Shown one piece after another: positions 51,400 through 60,011 of a DNA stretch of 64,000 nucleotides. A program made the position numbers and the translations under genes. Within the stretch, counting starts at the first letter, position 1. The number at the start of each line of letters is the position of its first letter. The notes beneath the pieces are model-generated. The model worked only from the letters and a program-made list of their open reading frames with translations. It did not search any database and had not been told where the DNA came from. Source of the DNA: Chryseomicrobium excrementi (GTDB lineage: Bacteria; Bacillota; Bacilli; Bacillales_A; Planococcaceae); NCBI RefSeq assembly GCF_002798305.1, contig NZ_PCGR01000004.1:62001-126000 (forward strand). Direction: 5' to 3'.

Positions 51400-52200
51400 A
51401 TGAGGACGTTTACAGACCAATTGAATAGGGAATTACAAATCCCTGATTTTCCAAAGCGCATCGTCTCGATCTGTCCTGCGATTACGGAGACCTTATTCGC
51501 GCTTGATGCAACAGAGCATATAGTCGGACGGACTAAATTTTGTATCTTTCCAAAAGGTGAAGTTGAAAGACTTCCTCATGTTGGTGGCACAAAAGATGTC
51601 AACATCGATCAAGTTCGTGCACTAAAGCCCGATCTGATTTTAGCAGAAAAAGAAGAAAACACGAAAGAGACCGTTGAAGCGCTTTCTACAATCGCTCCTG
51701 TCGTAGTAATGGAAGTACAGACTATAGACGACTCGTACCGCTTGATTCAGGATCTCGGTGAGGTGACTGGCCACCTCGAACAAGCCGAAACAATTGCAAA
51801 GGACGCGAAACTCGCATTTGAACGTCTACCAAAACTTCAAAACTCACGCGTGCTGTATTTTATTTGGCGGAAGCCATACATGGTAGTCGGGAACACGACA
51901 TATATCCAGTCTGTTCTGGAACATTTAGGACTTGAAAATGCTGCAAAACATCTAGAAGGCAGATATCCTGATTTGACACCAGAATTGCTTAAAGAGCTTG
52001 CTCCAGATGCAATCCTATTGAGTTCCGAACCCTTTCCATTCTCAGAAAAACATCAAAAAGAGCTCGCTACCATTTTACCCGATACTCCAAGCCTGTTAGT
52101 AGACGGCGAAATGTTCTGGTACGGCTCGAAAATGCTTGAAGCTAGTCCGTATTACGCTTTATTGGTTGATCAACTGCGCGAGGTTGCAAGGACTGAATAA
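51400..52200 (+). CDS. BtuF-like binding protein without export signal
   Basis: 266 residues with the helical-backbone metal-receptor fold of BtuF/FhuD binders: PKRIVSICPAITETLFALDATEHIVGRTKFC, VGGTKDVNIDQVRALKPDLILAEKEE and PDAILLSSEPFPF. No signal peptide or lipobox precedes the fold, so it should be cytosolic, unlike transporter subunits. Cytosolic members are common in Bacillota and may handle cobalamin or another cofactor; this is not established. ATG 51400 follows AAAAAGGGAG; a longer reading from 51349 lacks a ribosome site. Its last 59 bases overlap the convergent channel gene. Confidence 0.82.
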   Translation: MRTFTDQLNRELQIPDFPKRIVSICPAITETLFALDATEHIVGRTKFCIFPKGEVERLPHVGGTKDVNIDQVRALKPDLILAEKEENTKETVEALSTIAPVVVMEVQTIDDSYRLIQDLGEVTGHLEQAETIAKDAKLAFERLPKLQNSRVLYFIWRKPYMVVGNTTYIQSVLEHLGLENAAKHLEGRYPDLTPELLKELAPDAILLSSEPFPFSEKHQKELATILPDTPSLLVDGEMFWYGSKMLEASPYYALLVDQLREVARTE

Positions 52201-52564
52201 AAAAGGCTGCTGGTAACAAAAGGCCGAGACCGGCTTCTAGTAAAGCGAAAAATTTGGCAATTCCACTAGGAACCATATCTCCATATCCGATCGATAACAA
52301 CGTAACTCCGCTGAAATAAATCATATTGGACCAAGTAACCTCTACTGGATCAAATGGTTGCGTATTTTCAAGTACGGCGGGTTTGTCCATTGACAAGGCA
52401 AAATAAATTGCAGCAAATGCTAACCAGATACCGATCATCACTAAAAATAAATTGACGAAAAGCATAAAATCCATTCGACCATACTTAAATGCTTTGTTTC
52501 TGAAAAAATAAAAAAGATTGGCTAAGACAAAGCCAATCGCGACCACTAGTAACGCTGTTGTCAT
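52142..52564 (-). CDS. Two-transmembrane ion channel (K+-channel pore type)
   Basis: 140 residues: N-terminal hydrophobic helix (about 4-22), a second (about 35-58), the pore helix and selectivity filter in MIYFSGVTLLSIGYGDMVPSG (about 86-106; SIGYGD) and a last helix (about 108-125). The filter predicts potassium selectivity. It lacks the regulatory RCK domain of YugO-type channels. ATG 52564 follows GAGGTGA. Its 3' end overlaps the BtuF-like gene by 59 bases, and I see no terminator between them. Confidence 0.83.
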   Translation of the reverse strand: MTTALLVVAIGFVLANLFYFFRNKAFKYGRMDFMLFVNLFLVMIGIWLAFAAIYFALSMDKPAVLENTQPFDPVEVTWSNMIYFSGVTLLSIGYGDMVPSGIAKFFALLEAGLGLLLPAAFFIQSLQPRAVDQPIKRNTD

Positions 52565-52619
52565 GTCTTCACCTCGTTTGTTTTTTATTTATGTACCCTA
52601 AAAACAAGACATGTATTCA

Positions 52620-52648
52620 TTGACTTCTCCTTGAAATCACGATACGAT
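52620..52648 (+). promoter_or_regulatory. trp operon promoter
   Basis: TTGACT (52620-52625) and TACGAT (52643-52648) are 17 bases apart, giving a start near 52655 and a leader of about 345 bases before trpE. Confidence 0.72.
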
Positions 52649-52654
52649 AGACGA

Positions 52655-52970
52655 AACTTTTTGTTCGGAATGGGTTGAAGATGCCGGAGAGCCGCCATCG
52701 CCCGTGAGCAGAGTTAAGATAGCTAAGTGAGCAGAGCCGAGAAATCCTCGACAAAGAAGAGTACAGCGCAGTGTATGCTAAGAGAGCCGACGGGTGGTGC
52801 AAGTCGGACATAGACGCGACTGGAATGGACTTTGGAGAGTCTTCTGAAAAGGAAGAACGGATCATCCCCGTTAGCGGATGTGGAGAAAGAGTCGAACAGA
52901 CTCTAAACCAGAGGTGGTACCGCGATCACTCGCCCTCTGCAGGCTTTTGCCTGTGGGGGGCTTTTTTGTG
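52655..52970 (+). promoter_or_regulatory. Tryptophan T-box leader with attenuator
   Basis: The T-box sequence AGAGGTGGTACCGCG (52910-52924) is complete. Upstream, AGAGAGCCG and GGGTGGTGCAAGTCGG (about 52782-52807) form the distal part of stem I, and the specifier loop GAA-TGG-AC puts the Trp codon TGG at 52826-52828. The terminator GCCCTCTGCAGGC-TTTT-GCCTGTGGGGGGC with T6 (52932-52967) competes with the antiterminator. Uncharged tRNA-Trp would stabilise the antiterminator and allow transcription of trpEGDCFBA. Confidence 0.95.
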
Positions 52971-53001
52971 CTCTGCTCCTTGACGAGAGGAGCTTCAAAA
53001 C

Positions 53002-54357
53002 ATGACATCTTACATTCACAAGTCTCTAAACGGAGACTCCCTTACCCCTATCACCATTTTCCACCGTCTGCAAGGCCAACGAAAATTTCTGCTAGAGAGT
53101 TCTCTGAAGCACGAAGCAAGTGGTCGTTATTCGTTTATTGGATGTACGCCTTCTAAGGAATACCGAGGAGATAAAGGCACACTAAGCATTCGAGACTTTA
53201 CAAACGGCACTAGCGAAACGGTCTTCGGTGACGCGATGACGCTACTCAAGCAGGCGTTGCCAGCACCACTTTCAGACGGGCCTTTCCCTTTTTCTACAGG
53301 TGCCATCGGCTATATCGGTTACGAAGTACTTGGTCATTACGAGCCAACAGGGATTCCGCTTCCAAAGGAGCGCCAACTTCCTGATATCTACTTTTTATGG
53401 TATCCAACCGTAGTCGTCTATGATCACCAAACCCATACCGTAACCATCTTGAATAGTGAGGGCGATGCCGTTGAAGTGGAACGTGTAGCTAGTGAGCTTC
53501 AAACGACACCCGCTGACGAGCTACCTGAAGAGGCGCTGCCGCTCACTTTCCAGTCAAACACAACACAAGACGTCTTTTTACAGCGCGTCGAGAAATCTAA
53601 AGAATGGATCCAACAAGGCGAAATCTTTCAGTTAGTACTTTCACAGCGTTTGTCAGCACCTATCGCACAGACACCATTCGCTTATTACAGAAAACTTCGT
53701 CGGGTGAACCCGTCTCCTTATATGTTTTATATCGATTTTGATGACGCCGTGGTACTTGGTGCTTCTCCGGAAAGCTTTGTTCGCGTCCAAGATGGCATCG
53801 TCCAGACCAATCCGATTGCAGGAACGCGTCCTCGTGGCGCAACTCAAGCAGAAGATAAAGAACATGCAAGTAACTTACTTCAGGACACAAAGGAACGTGC
53901 CGAACACGACATGCTAGTCGACTTGGCCCGAAACGATGTCGGGAGATTGAGCAAAGCTGGGACGGTGAAGGTGACCAAGTATCAAGAAATCGAACGGTAC
54001 CAGCATGTCATGCATCTCGTTTCTGAAGTAGAAGGTCAGTTGAAGCCTGACATTCATCCACTGGACGCTCTTATTTCTTGCTTGCCAGCAGGAACTGTCT
54101 CAGGAGCTCCTAAAATTCGAGCCATGCAGCTGATCAATGAACTCGAGACTGTGCAACGTGGTGTGTACGCAGGAGCTGTCGGCTATTTGAGTGCAGCAGG
54201 GAATTTAGACGCAGCACTGGCGATTCGGACTGCTGTCATCACAGAAGGTTTCATCGACATTCAAGCTGGCGCAGGGATTGTCTACGACTCGGACCCGCAA
54301 AAAGAATACGAAGAGACGCTTCACAAAGCGCGCTCCCTACTGGAGGTCTTCCAATGA
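53002..54357 (+). CDS. trpE: Anthranilate synthase component I
   Basis: 451 residues. The allosteric motif LLESS (about 31-35) that binds tryptophan is present, as are the chorismate-site segments SPSPYMFYI-like (NPSPYMFYIDF), TNPIAGTRPRG, ERAEHDMLVDLARNDVGR, LPAGTVSGAPKIRAM and GNLDAALAIRT. With TrpG it makes anthranilate from chorismate and glutamine. About 60 residues shorter than the Bacillus subtilis enzyme, mainly in the N-terminal half. ATG 53002 follows AGAGGAG; overlaps trpG by four bases. Confidence 0.96.
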   Translation: MTSYIHKSLNGDSLTPITIFHRLQGQRKFLLESSLKHEASGRYSFIGCTPSKEYRGDKGTLSIRDFTNGTSETVFGDAMTLLKQALPAPLSDGPFPFSTGAIGYIGYEVLGHYEPTGIPLPKERQLPDIYFLWYPTVVVYDHQTHTVTILNSEGDAVEVERVASELQTTPADELPEEALPLTFQSNTTQDVFLQRVEKSKEWIQQGEIFQLVLSQRLSAPIAQTPFAYYRKLRRVNPSPYMFYIDFDDAVVLGASPESFVRVQDGIVQTNPIAGTRPRGATQAEDKEHASNLLQDTKERAEHDMLVDLARNDVGRLSKAGTVKVTKYQEIERYQHVMHLVSEVEGQLKPDIHPLDALISCLPAGTVSGAPKIRAMQLINELETVQRGVYAGAVGYLSAAGNLDAALAIRTAVITEGFIDIQAGAGIVYDSDPQKEYEETLHKARSLLEVFQ

Positions 54358-54929
54358 TTTTATTGATTGATCATTATGATTCGTTTACTTATAATCTTGC
54401 CCAGTATTTAGAAGAACTCGGCGAAGAAGTTCTCGTAGAACGATATGACACTTTGTCTGTAGCACGCATCCAAGAAATGCAGCCTAAAGCTATCGTATTG
54501 TCACCTGGACCAGGTCATCCAAAAGACTATGTGGTTACGCAACAAATTTTCAATACCTTCCATAAGGAAATCCCTTTTCTCGGAATCTGTCTCGGGCATC
54601 AGTTGATCGGGCTGTGCTTTGGAGCTTCCGTCGTGTCTGCTCCAACTATCGTCCATGGGAAGAGTTCGATGCTTGAGCATTCGGTCACTAGAGAAGCACT
54701 GGGTCGTGTGATGCGCTATCACTCGTTAGCCGTGGATGCCTCTTCCCTTCCCTATGACTTACAGGCTGTTAGTTATGCGAGAGAAGACGGTGCGCTCATG
54801 GAGATGCGTCACCGGACATTGCCAATCGTCGGGATGCAGTACCACCCGGAATCTATTGGAACACCAGATGGCAGACAGCGACTGTCTCAATTTTTACAAG
54901 GAGTGATGCCAAGTGAAAGCTACTTATAA
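54354..54929 (+). CDS. trpG: Anthranilate synthase component II (glutamine amidotransferase)
   Basis: 191 residues. Class I amidotransferase triad: Cys in FLGICLGHQLIG (about 79), His and Glu in MQYHPESIGT (about 164-168). It delivers ammonia from glutamine to TrpE. It lies inside the trp operon, unlike Bacillus subtilis where the shared pabA/trpG lies in the folate cluster, so here it may be dedicated to tryptophan. Start overlaps trpE by four bases and trpD begins 17 bases before its end. Confidence 0.95.
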   Translation: MILLIDHYDSFTYNLAQYLEELGEEVLVERYDTLSVARIQEMQPKAIVLSPGPGHPKDYVVTQQIFNTFHKEIPFLGICLGHQLIGLCFGASVVSAPTIVHGKSSMLEHSVTREALGRVMRYHSLAVDASSLPYDLQAVSYAREDGALMEMRHRTLPIVGMQYHPESIGTPDGRQRLSQFLQGVMPSESYL

Positions 54930-55926
54930 TCGGATTTTGCTAGGAGATACTTTGAACCGACGTGAGATGAAAGAATTGGTCAGTGCGTTTTTTGAAACGA
55001 CTGCCGATCCTGACGTGATTGCTGCTATCCTTGTGGCGCTCCATGACCGAAAAGAGACGGCCGAAGAATTAGCTGGCGCAGTAGATGCCTTGATGGAACG
55101 AGCGGTTCGCTATCCGGAAGTCGAATTGGATTTACTAGACATGTGCGGGACAGGCGGTGACCAGTCGGGAAGCTTTAATATCAGTACTACTGCAGCGTTT
55201 GTCGTGGCAGCGTGTGGAGTCTATGTGGCCAAGCACGGCAATCGCAGCATCTCTAGCCGTTCAGGAAGCGCGGATGTGCTCGCTGCACTAGGTTTAGAGA
55301 TTTCGTTATCCCCAGAACAAAGTGCCGAGCAGCTCACATCGAACGGATTGACATTTCTGTTTGCCCCAGATGTGCATCCTTCTATGAAACAGATTCAACC
55401 GATTCGCAAAGCATTAGGCCGACCGACCTTGTTTAATTTAATCGGTCCGTTAGCGAACCCATATACACTTCGCCACCAACTGATCGGCGTCTACAAAGCA
55501 GAGTACCAGGAAGTGCTCGCACAAGCTGCCAAGCTATTAGGCCGCAGACGCGTCGTCATTGTCACAGGAGAAGGACAACTTGATGAAGCCTCATTAGATG
55601 GGACGACGACGTATACGATGCTTCATGAGAATGAAATTACGACACACCAGTTTACAGCTCAAGAAGTTGCGTTACCGGCACATCCTCGAAGTTCGATTGC
55701 AGGGGGCGAAGCGGAGGCCAATGCAGCCATTCTTCATCAAGTGTTGGCTGGCGCACCTTCTGCGTATCTGGACACTACTTTAGTGAATGCGGGACTCGCC
55801 CTGTTAGCGGCTGAAGCAGTTGAGACACTCCAAGAAGGTATAGCTAAAGCGCGCCGAGCTATAGAATCAGGTGCTGCCTTAAAACAATTAACTACGTATC
55901 CTAGTCGCACGGAGGTGACGTCATGA
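54913..55926 (+). CDS. trpD: Anthranilate phosphoribosyltransferase
   Basis: 337 residues. PRPP-binding MCGTGGDQSGSFNIST (about 76-91) and KHGNRSISSRSGSADVLAALG (about 104-124) are the family signatures. Transfers phosphoribose from PRPP to anthranilate. GTG 54913 follows AAGGAGTG inside the end of trpG; the overlap implies coupling. Confidence 0.95.
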   Translation: MKATYNRILLGDTLNRREMKELVSAFFETTADPDVIAAILVALHDRKETAEELAGAVDALMERAVRYPEVELDLLDMCGTGGDQSGSFNISTTAAFVVAACGVYVAKHGNRSISSRSGSADVLAALGLEISLSPEQSAEQLTSNGLTFLFAPDVHPSMKQIQPIRKALGRPTLFNLIGPLANPYTLRHQLIGVYKAEYQEVLAQAAKLLGRRRVVIVTGEGQLDEASLDGTTTYTMLHENEITTHQFTAQEVALPAHPRSSIAGGEAEANAAILHQVLAGAPSAYLDTTLVNAGLALLAAEAVETLQEGIAKARRAIESGAALKQLTTYPSRTEVTS

Positions 55927-56711
55927 CCATACTCGATACCATCTTAGAAACGAAGCAACACGAGGTCCGGGAGCTTCAGTTAACCCACTTGCCTCAGCGC
56001 ACTATTGGAAAACGTTTGCGTCTTGCTGATTCACTGAGAGCGTCTGACACGTTAGAAGTAATCGCTGAAATCAAACGCGCTTCTCCTTCTAAGGGACTGA
56101 TCTACAAAGACTTAGATGCTGTAGCGCAAGCAACTCGCTACGTTTCAGGAGGAGCTGCTGCCATTTCAGTACTTACGGACTCCAAGTATTTTCAAGGCTC
56201 TTTTACGGATTTGGAGCAAGTGGCACAGGCTGTCCCGCTCCCTGTCCTTTGCAAAGACTTTGTGATTGACCGGATTCAAATCGATGCGGCTTACAGCTAC
56301 GGGGCCTCCATCATTCTGTTGATTGTGGCTGCTCTTGATAAACAAGACTTGCACGACCTCTACAGGTACGCAACTTCAAAAGGACTTGAGGTATTGGTCG
56401 AAGTCCACGATGAAGAGGAGCTGGAGATGGCTCTTCAACTTGGTGCCGAATTGATCGGCGTCAACAACCGAGACCTTCGCACCTTTACAGTTTCCTTAGA
56501 AACAACGGAACGGTTAGCAAAACGCGTTGCAGATCTTACGGACGTTCACTTGATCAGCGAAAGCGGGATTGAATCGGCTGACGATGCCGAACGGCTTAGC
56601 TCATGTGGAGCGAAAGGTTTACTAGTCGGTGAATCGCTCGTCCGGAGCAGTTCCGTGGAAGATGCGCTACAGTCTTTGAAAGTGAGGAGAAAAGTTCATG
56701 ACACGCATTAA
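55923..56711 (+). CDS. trpC: Indole-3-glycerol-phosphate synthase
   Basis: 262 residues, TIM barrel. VIAEIKRASPSKGLI holds the catalytic Lys, PVLCKDFVID the general acid Lys, and ELIGVNNRDLRTF and LISESGI the Asn, Arg, Glu and Ser of the site. Closes the indole ring from CdRP. ATG overlaps the trpD stop (ATGA). Confidence 0.95.
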   Translation: MTILDTILETKQHEVRELQLTHLPQRTIGKRLRLADSLRASDTLEVIAEIKRASPSKGLIYKDLDAVAQATRYVSGGAAAISVLTDSKYFQGSFTDLEQVAQAVPLPVLCKDFVIDRIQIDAAYSYGASIILLIVAALDKQDLHDLYRYATSKGLEVLVEVHDEEELEMALQLGAELIGVNNRDLRTFTVSLETTERLAKRVADLTDVHLISESGIESADDAERLSSCGAKGLLVGESLVRSSSVEDALQSLKVRRKVHDTH

Positions 56712-57309
56712 AATTTGTGGCTTGAAAGAAGCCGAACATGTACAGGCAGCTGTAGAAGCCGGCGCTAATGCCATTGGCTTTGTCTTCGCACCAAGTAAAC
56801 GCCAAGTCTCTCCCGAGAAAGCGCAAGAACTAGCTGCAGGTATCCCTGCTTCCGTTAAAAAGATTGGCGTGTTCGTCAACTCTAGTGCCGAAGAAATCAA
56901 TGAGATTGTCAAAACAGTTCCTCTAGATTACGTTCAACTGCACGGAGATGAAAGTGCTTCACTGTATGAACAGATCGAAGTACCTGTCATCAGAGCCATC
57001 TCTATTCGAAACGCAGAAGACGTAGACCGAGCTTTCCGTGATGCCGCTCCTCTCGTTCTGATTGACGCACCTGGAACCGATTTCCGCGGAGGTTCCGGTC
57101 ACACATTTGATTGGGACTTAGTCGAGAAGCACGTAGAAGCACGACCCTTTATTTTGGCAGGTGGTTTAAACCCAGACAATGTAGGAGAAGCCATCACGCG
57201 TATAAGACCCCTCATGGTAGATGTATCAAGTGGCGTAGAGACTGACGGACGTAAAGACTCAGACAAAATCAAGGCGTTTATTCGCGCCGTACAGGAGGTT
57301 TCCTTATGA
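56698..57309 (+). CDS. trpF: Phosphoribosylanthranilate isomerase
   Basis: 203 residues, TIM barrel. [11 protein letters not shown] has the catalytic Cys, [11 protein letters not shown] and [10 protein letters not shown] follow, and [19 protein letters not shown] with the catalytic Asp and [11 protein letters not shown] close the site. Carries out the Amadori rearrangement of PRA to CdRP. Overlaps trpC by 14 bases and trpB by four. Confidence 0.95.
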   Translation: MTRIKICGLKEAEHVQAAVEAGANAIGFVFAPSKRQVSPEKAQELAAGIPASVKKIGVFVNSSAEEINEIVKTVPLDYVQLHGDESASLYEQIEVPVIRAISIRNAEDVDRAFRDAAPLVLIDAPGTDFRGGSGHTFDWDLVEKHVEARPFILAGGLNPDNVGEAITRIRPLMVDVSSGVETDGRKDSDKIKAFIRAVQEVSL

Positions 57310-58511
57310 TAACCTATTCAGCACCAGATACTCGTGGCCGTTACGGTCCTTACGGCGGGCAATTTGTTCCAGAGACGTTGATGCATGCACTCACAGAACT
57401 GGATGCCGCTTATAAAGAATCACAACAAGATCCAAGCTTTCAAGAAGAAGTTCGCTATTATTTAGAGAACTATGTTGGCCGGGAGAACCCGCTCTATTTT
57501 GCAGAACGTCTGACAAAACATTATGGAAAAGCGAAGATTTATCTCAAACGAGAAGATTTAAATCATACAGGAGCTCATAAAATCAACAATACCGTCGGGC
57601 AAGCCCTACTCGCTAAACGGATGGGTAAAAAGAAAGTCGTCGCGGAAACGGGAGCGGGTCAGCACGGTGTTGCTACTGCAACTGTCAGTGCGCTATTTGG
57701 TCTTGAATGTACAATCTTTATGGGGAAAGAAGATATTCGTCGCCAGCAACTGAACGTCTTTCGCATGGAGCTCTTAGGTGCCAAAGTCGTAGAAGTCACA
57801 CAAGGAAGTGGCACCTTGAAAGATGCGGTGAATGAGGCGCTCCGCTACTGGGTCACACATGTTGAAGACACCCATTACATCATGGGTTCTGTGTTAGGAC
57901 CTCACCCGTTTCCTCAGATTGTGCGAGACTACCAATCGGTGATCGGTCAAGAGACGCGTCGTCAGAGTCTGACTCAGTTTGATCAGTTACCGACTCATGT
58001 GATTGCTTGTATCGGTGGAGGCAGTAATGCGATGGGAATGTTCTACCCATTCATTCAAGATGAGACAGTGAAATTAATTGGTGTAGAAGCGGCTGGGCAT
58101 GGTGTTGCTAGTGGAAAGCATGCAGCGAGCCTGACTGGTGGGAAAGTCGGAGTGTTGCATGGTGCGATGATGCACTTACTCCAAGACGAAGCGGGACAGA
58201 TCCAAGAAGCGCATTCGATTTCAGCAGGGCTCGATTACCCGGGCATTGGACCTGAACACAGCTACCTACACGATTTAGGTCGTGTCGAGTACACATCCGT
58301 GACCGACGAAGAAGCGTTGACGGCACTGCAGCTCTTAGCGCAAACGGAAGGAATTATTCCAGCACTAGAGTCGGCGCATGCACTGGCTCACTTGGAGACT
58401 TTATTATCGGAGACCACACCAGAGGATCACGTGGTCATCTGCTTATCCGGTCGTGGCGATAAAGATGTGCACACGATCCGCGAAGCCCTGAGCCAGAAGG
58501 AGGATGTCTAA
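57306..58511 (+). CDS. trpB: Tryptophan synthase beta chain
   Basis: 401 residues, PLP enzyme. The Schiff-base Lys is in [14 protein letters not shown] (about 91), the phosphate cup in [13 protein letters not shown] and the catalytic Glu in [13 protein letters not shown]. Joins indole and serine to tryptophan. TrpB1-type, as expected for an operon with trpA, which follows with a one-base overlap. Confidence 0.96.
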   Translation: MITYSAPDTRGRYGPYGGQFVPETLMHALTELDAAYKESQQDPSFQEEVRYYLENYVGRENPLYFAERLTKHYGKAKIYLKREDLNHTGAHKINNTVGQALLAKRMGKKKVVAETGAGQHGVATATVSALFGLECTIFMGKEDIRRQQLNVFRMELLGAKVVEVTQGSGTLKDAVNEALRYWVTHVEDTHYIMGSVLGPHPFPQIVRDYQSVIGQETRRQSLTQFDQLPTHVIACIGGGSNAMGMFYPFIQDETVKLIGVEAAGHGVASGKHAASLTGGKVGVLHGAMMHLLQDEAGQIQEAHSISAGLDYPGIGPEHSYLHDLGRVEYTSVTDEEALTALQLLAQTEGIIPALESAHALAHLETLLSETTPEDHVVICLSGRGDKDVHTIREALSQKEDV

Positions 58512-59296
58512 TGAGTAGATTAACAACGGCGATTACGTCACGCGTTGAAAACGGAGAAACTGCTTTTATTCCGTATATCATGGCGGGAGATGGTGGACTT
58601 AGTGCTTTGAAGGAGCAACTCTTGTTCCTTCAGAACGCCGGTGCAACAGCCGTCGAACTCGGGATTCCCTTTTCAGACCCTGTTGCTGACGGACCTGTTA
58701 TCCAACAAGCAGGCCTTCGCTCCCTTTCGCATGGAACAACTTTGCGCGAGGTTTTAGAAGAAGTGGAGCGACTTCAACAAGACGTGACAATTCCCATCGT
58801 CATCATGACGTATTTGAATCCAGTACTCCAGCTTGGCTTAGAGGAGTTTGCTGGGTTGGCTTTTAAAGCGCAAGTCGCAGGTGTGATCATTCCAGACATG
58901 CCTCTTGAAGAATCAGATTTGCTTCGAGACGTGTTGCAACCTGTTTCGATCGATTTGATCCAACTCGTCAGTTTGACAAGTCCTGCAGAACGAGTGCGCC
59001 GTATTGCGGAAGCTTCGGAAGGCTTTGTCTACGCTGTAACAGTTAACGGAATTACAGGAACGCGTCAGACGCTTCCAGAAGTGACGTTTGACCATTTGAG
59101 AGAGCTGAAACAGGTGAGCCCTGTACCAGTCATGGCGGGGTTCGGCGTCTCAACGCCGGAGCACGTCACGCAACTTGGAGAAGTTGTAGATGGTGTCATT
59201 GTGGGAAGTTTTGTGGTCGATGCGTTTGCGAATGGCCATGAAGAGACGATCTTGCCCTTGCTGGATGCAGCGAAAGCAGTGACGACTCGCGTGTGA
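58511..59296 (+). CDS. trpA: Tryptophan synthase alpha chain
   Basis: 261 residues, TIM barrel. Catalytic Glu in VELGIPFSDPVADGPVIQ (about 50) and Asp in the same segment (about 61); the phosphate site is VMAGFGVSTPEHV and GVIVGSFVV. Cleaves indole-glycerol phosphate to indole, passed to TrpB. Last gene of the operon. Confidence 0.95.
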   Translation: MSRLTTAITSRVENGETAFIPYIMAGDGGLSALKEQLLFLQNAGATAVELGIPFSDPVADGPVIQQAGLRSLSHGTTLREVLEEVERLQQDVTIPIVIMTYLNPVLQLGLEEFAGLAFKAQVAGVIIPDMPLEESDLLRDVLQPVSIDLIQLVSLTSPAERVRRIAEASEGFVYAVTVNGITGTRQTLPEVTFDHLRELKQVSPVPVMAGFGVSTPEHVTQLGEVVDGVIVGSFVVDAFANGHEETILPLLDAAKAVTTRV

Positions 59297-59303
59297 TACA
59301 TCA

Positions 59304-59343
59304 CAAAAAACCCGATCCTCCATTAAGGAGAATCGGGTCTTTC
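59304..59343 (+). terminator. Terminator of the trp operon
   Basis: ACCCGATCCTC and GAGAATCGGGT form a stem with one mismatch around CATTAAG, with A6 before it and TCTTTCTTT after, just past trpA. Confidence 0.85.
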
Positions 59344-59357
59344 TTTGCTGACTAGTG

Positions 59358-60008
59358 TCAGCCGTTTTTCAGTGTGGTGTAAACCACCAACCGGTCTTCA
59401 TAGAAGCGCCCTTCCTTGTTCCAATCACCTGTGCAGGTGATGAGATTGAGATGGCTGCCATTGCTGAAGCCGAAGATGGAGCGAACGGGTGAATCTTCCA
59501 TAGGATACGTCTCCATGCGTTGGACGACGAATGTTAAGCTTGTCCCATCAGACGATTCAACAACCACTTCGTCCCCTGGTTTCAGTTTGTTCAGGTCGTA
59601 AAAGACGGCGGGGCCATCTGTCCAATCGACATGACCTGCGATCACGGCATTTCCTGGCTCACCGGGTAAGTAGCCTTGCTCGTACCAGCCTGGTTCTTCT
59701 GCAACATCAGGCACCCCCATTTGCCCGTTGTCCAAAAGCGGTGTACGCTGGATCGTAGCATCTACATCAATGGCCGGAATACGGATACGGTCGGGCACAA
59801 TTCCCTCACGTTCGTCTTTGATTACTTTCGAAGCTTTGAGTTCAGAGCCTGGTAAGCCAATCGTCGATTCCGATTTTACAACAGTGGATTCAGTGGGTGG
59901 TGTTGCTGCTGTTTCAGAAACGTTAGATGCTCCATCCTCAGAAGCTTGCTGGCAACCGGCCAGCAAACCGATACTGAGGAGTAAAGCAGCTCCGGTACGG
60001 AATTTCAT
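59358..60008 (-). CDS. Class F sortase with lipoprotein signal
   Basis: 216 residues. The sortase fold carries His126 (AGHVDW), Cys192 (LITCTGDW) and Arg206 (FYEDRLVVY), a complete transpeptidase triad in class F spacing. The N-terminus is LLSIGLLAGCQQ, a lipobox with Cys19, so the enzyme is probably a lipoprotein rather than held by a transmembrane helix. A Ser/Thr/Glu-rich linker (20-60) follows. It begins three bases after the stop of a surface-protein gene with an MPKTG sorting motif, its likely substrate. ATG 60008 has GAGG upstream inside that gene. Confidence 0.9.
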   Translation of the reverse strand: MKFRTGAALLLSIGLLAGCQQASEDGASNVSETAATPPTESTVVKSESTIGLPGSELKASKVIKDEREGIVPDRIRIPAIDVDATIQRTPLLDNGQMGVPDVAEEPGWYEQGYLPGEPGNAVIAGHVDWTDGPAVFYDLNKLKPGDEVVVESSDGTSLTFVVQRMETYPMEDSPVRSIFGFSNGSHLNLITCTGDWNKEGRFYEDRLVVYTTLKNG

Positions 60009-60011
60009 AAA

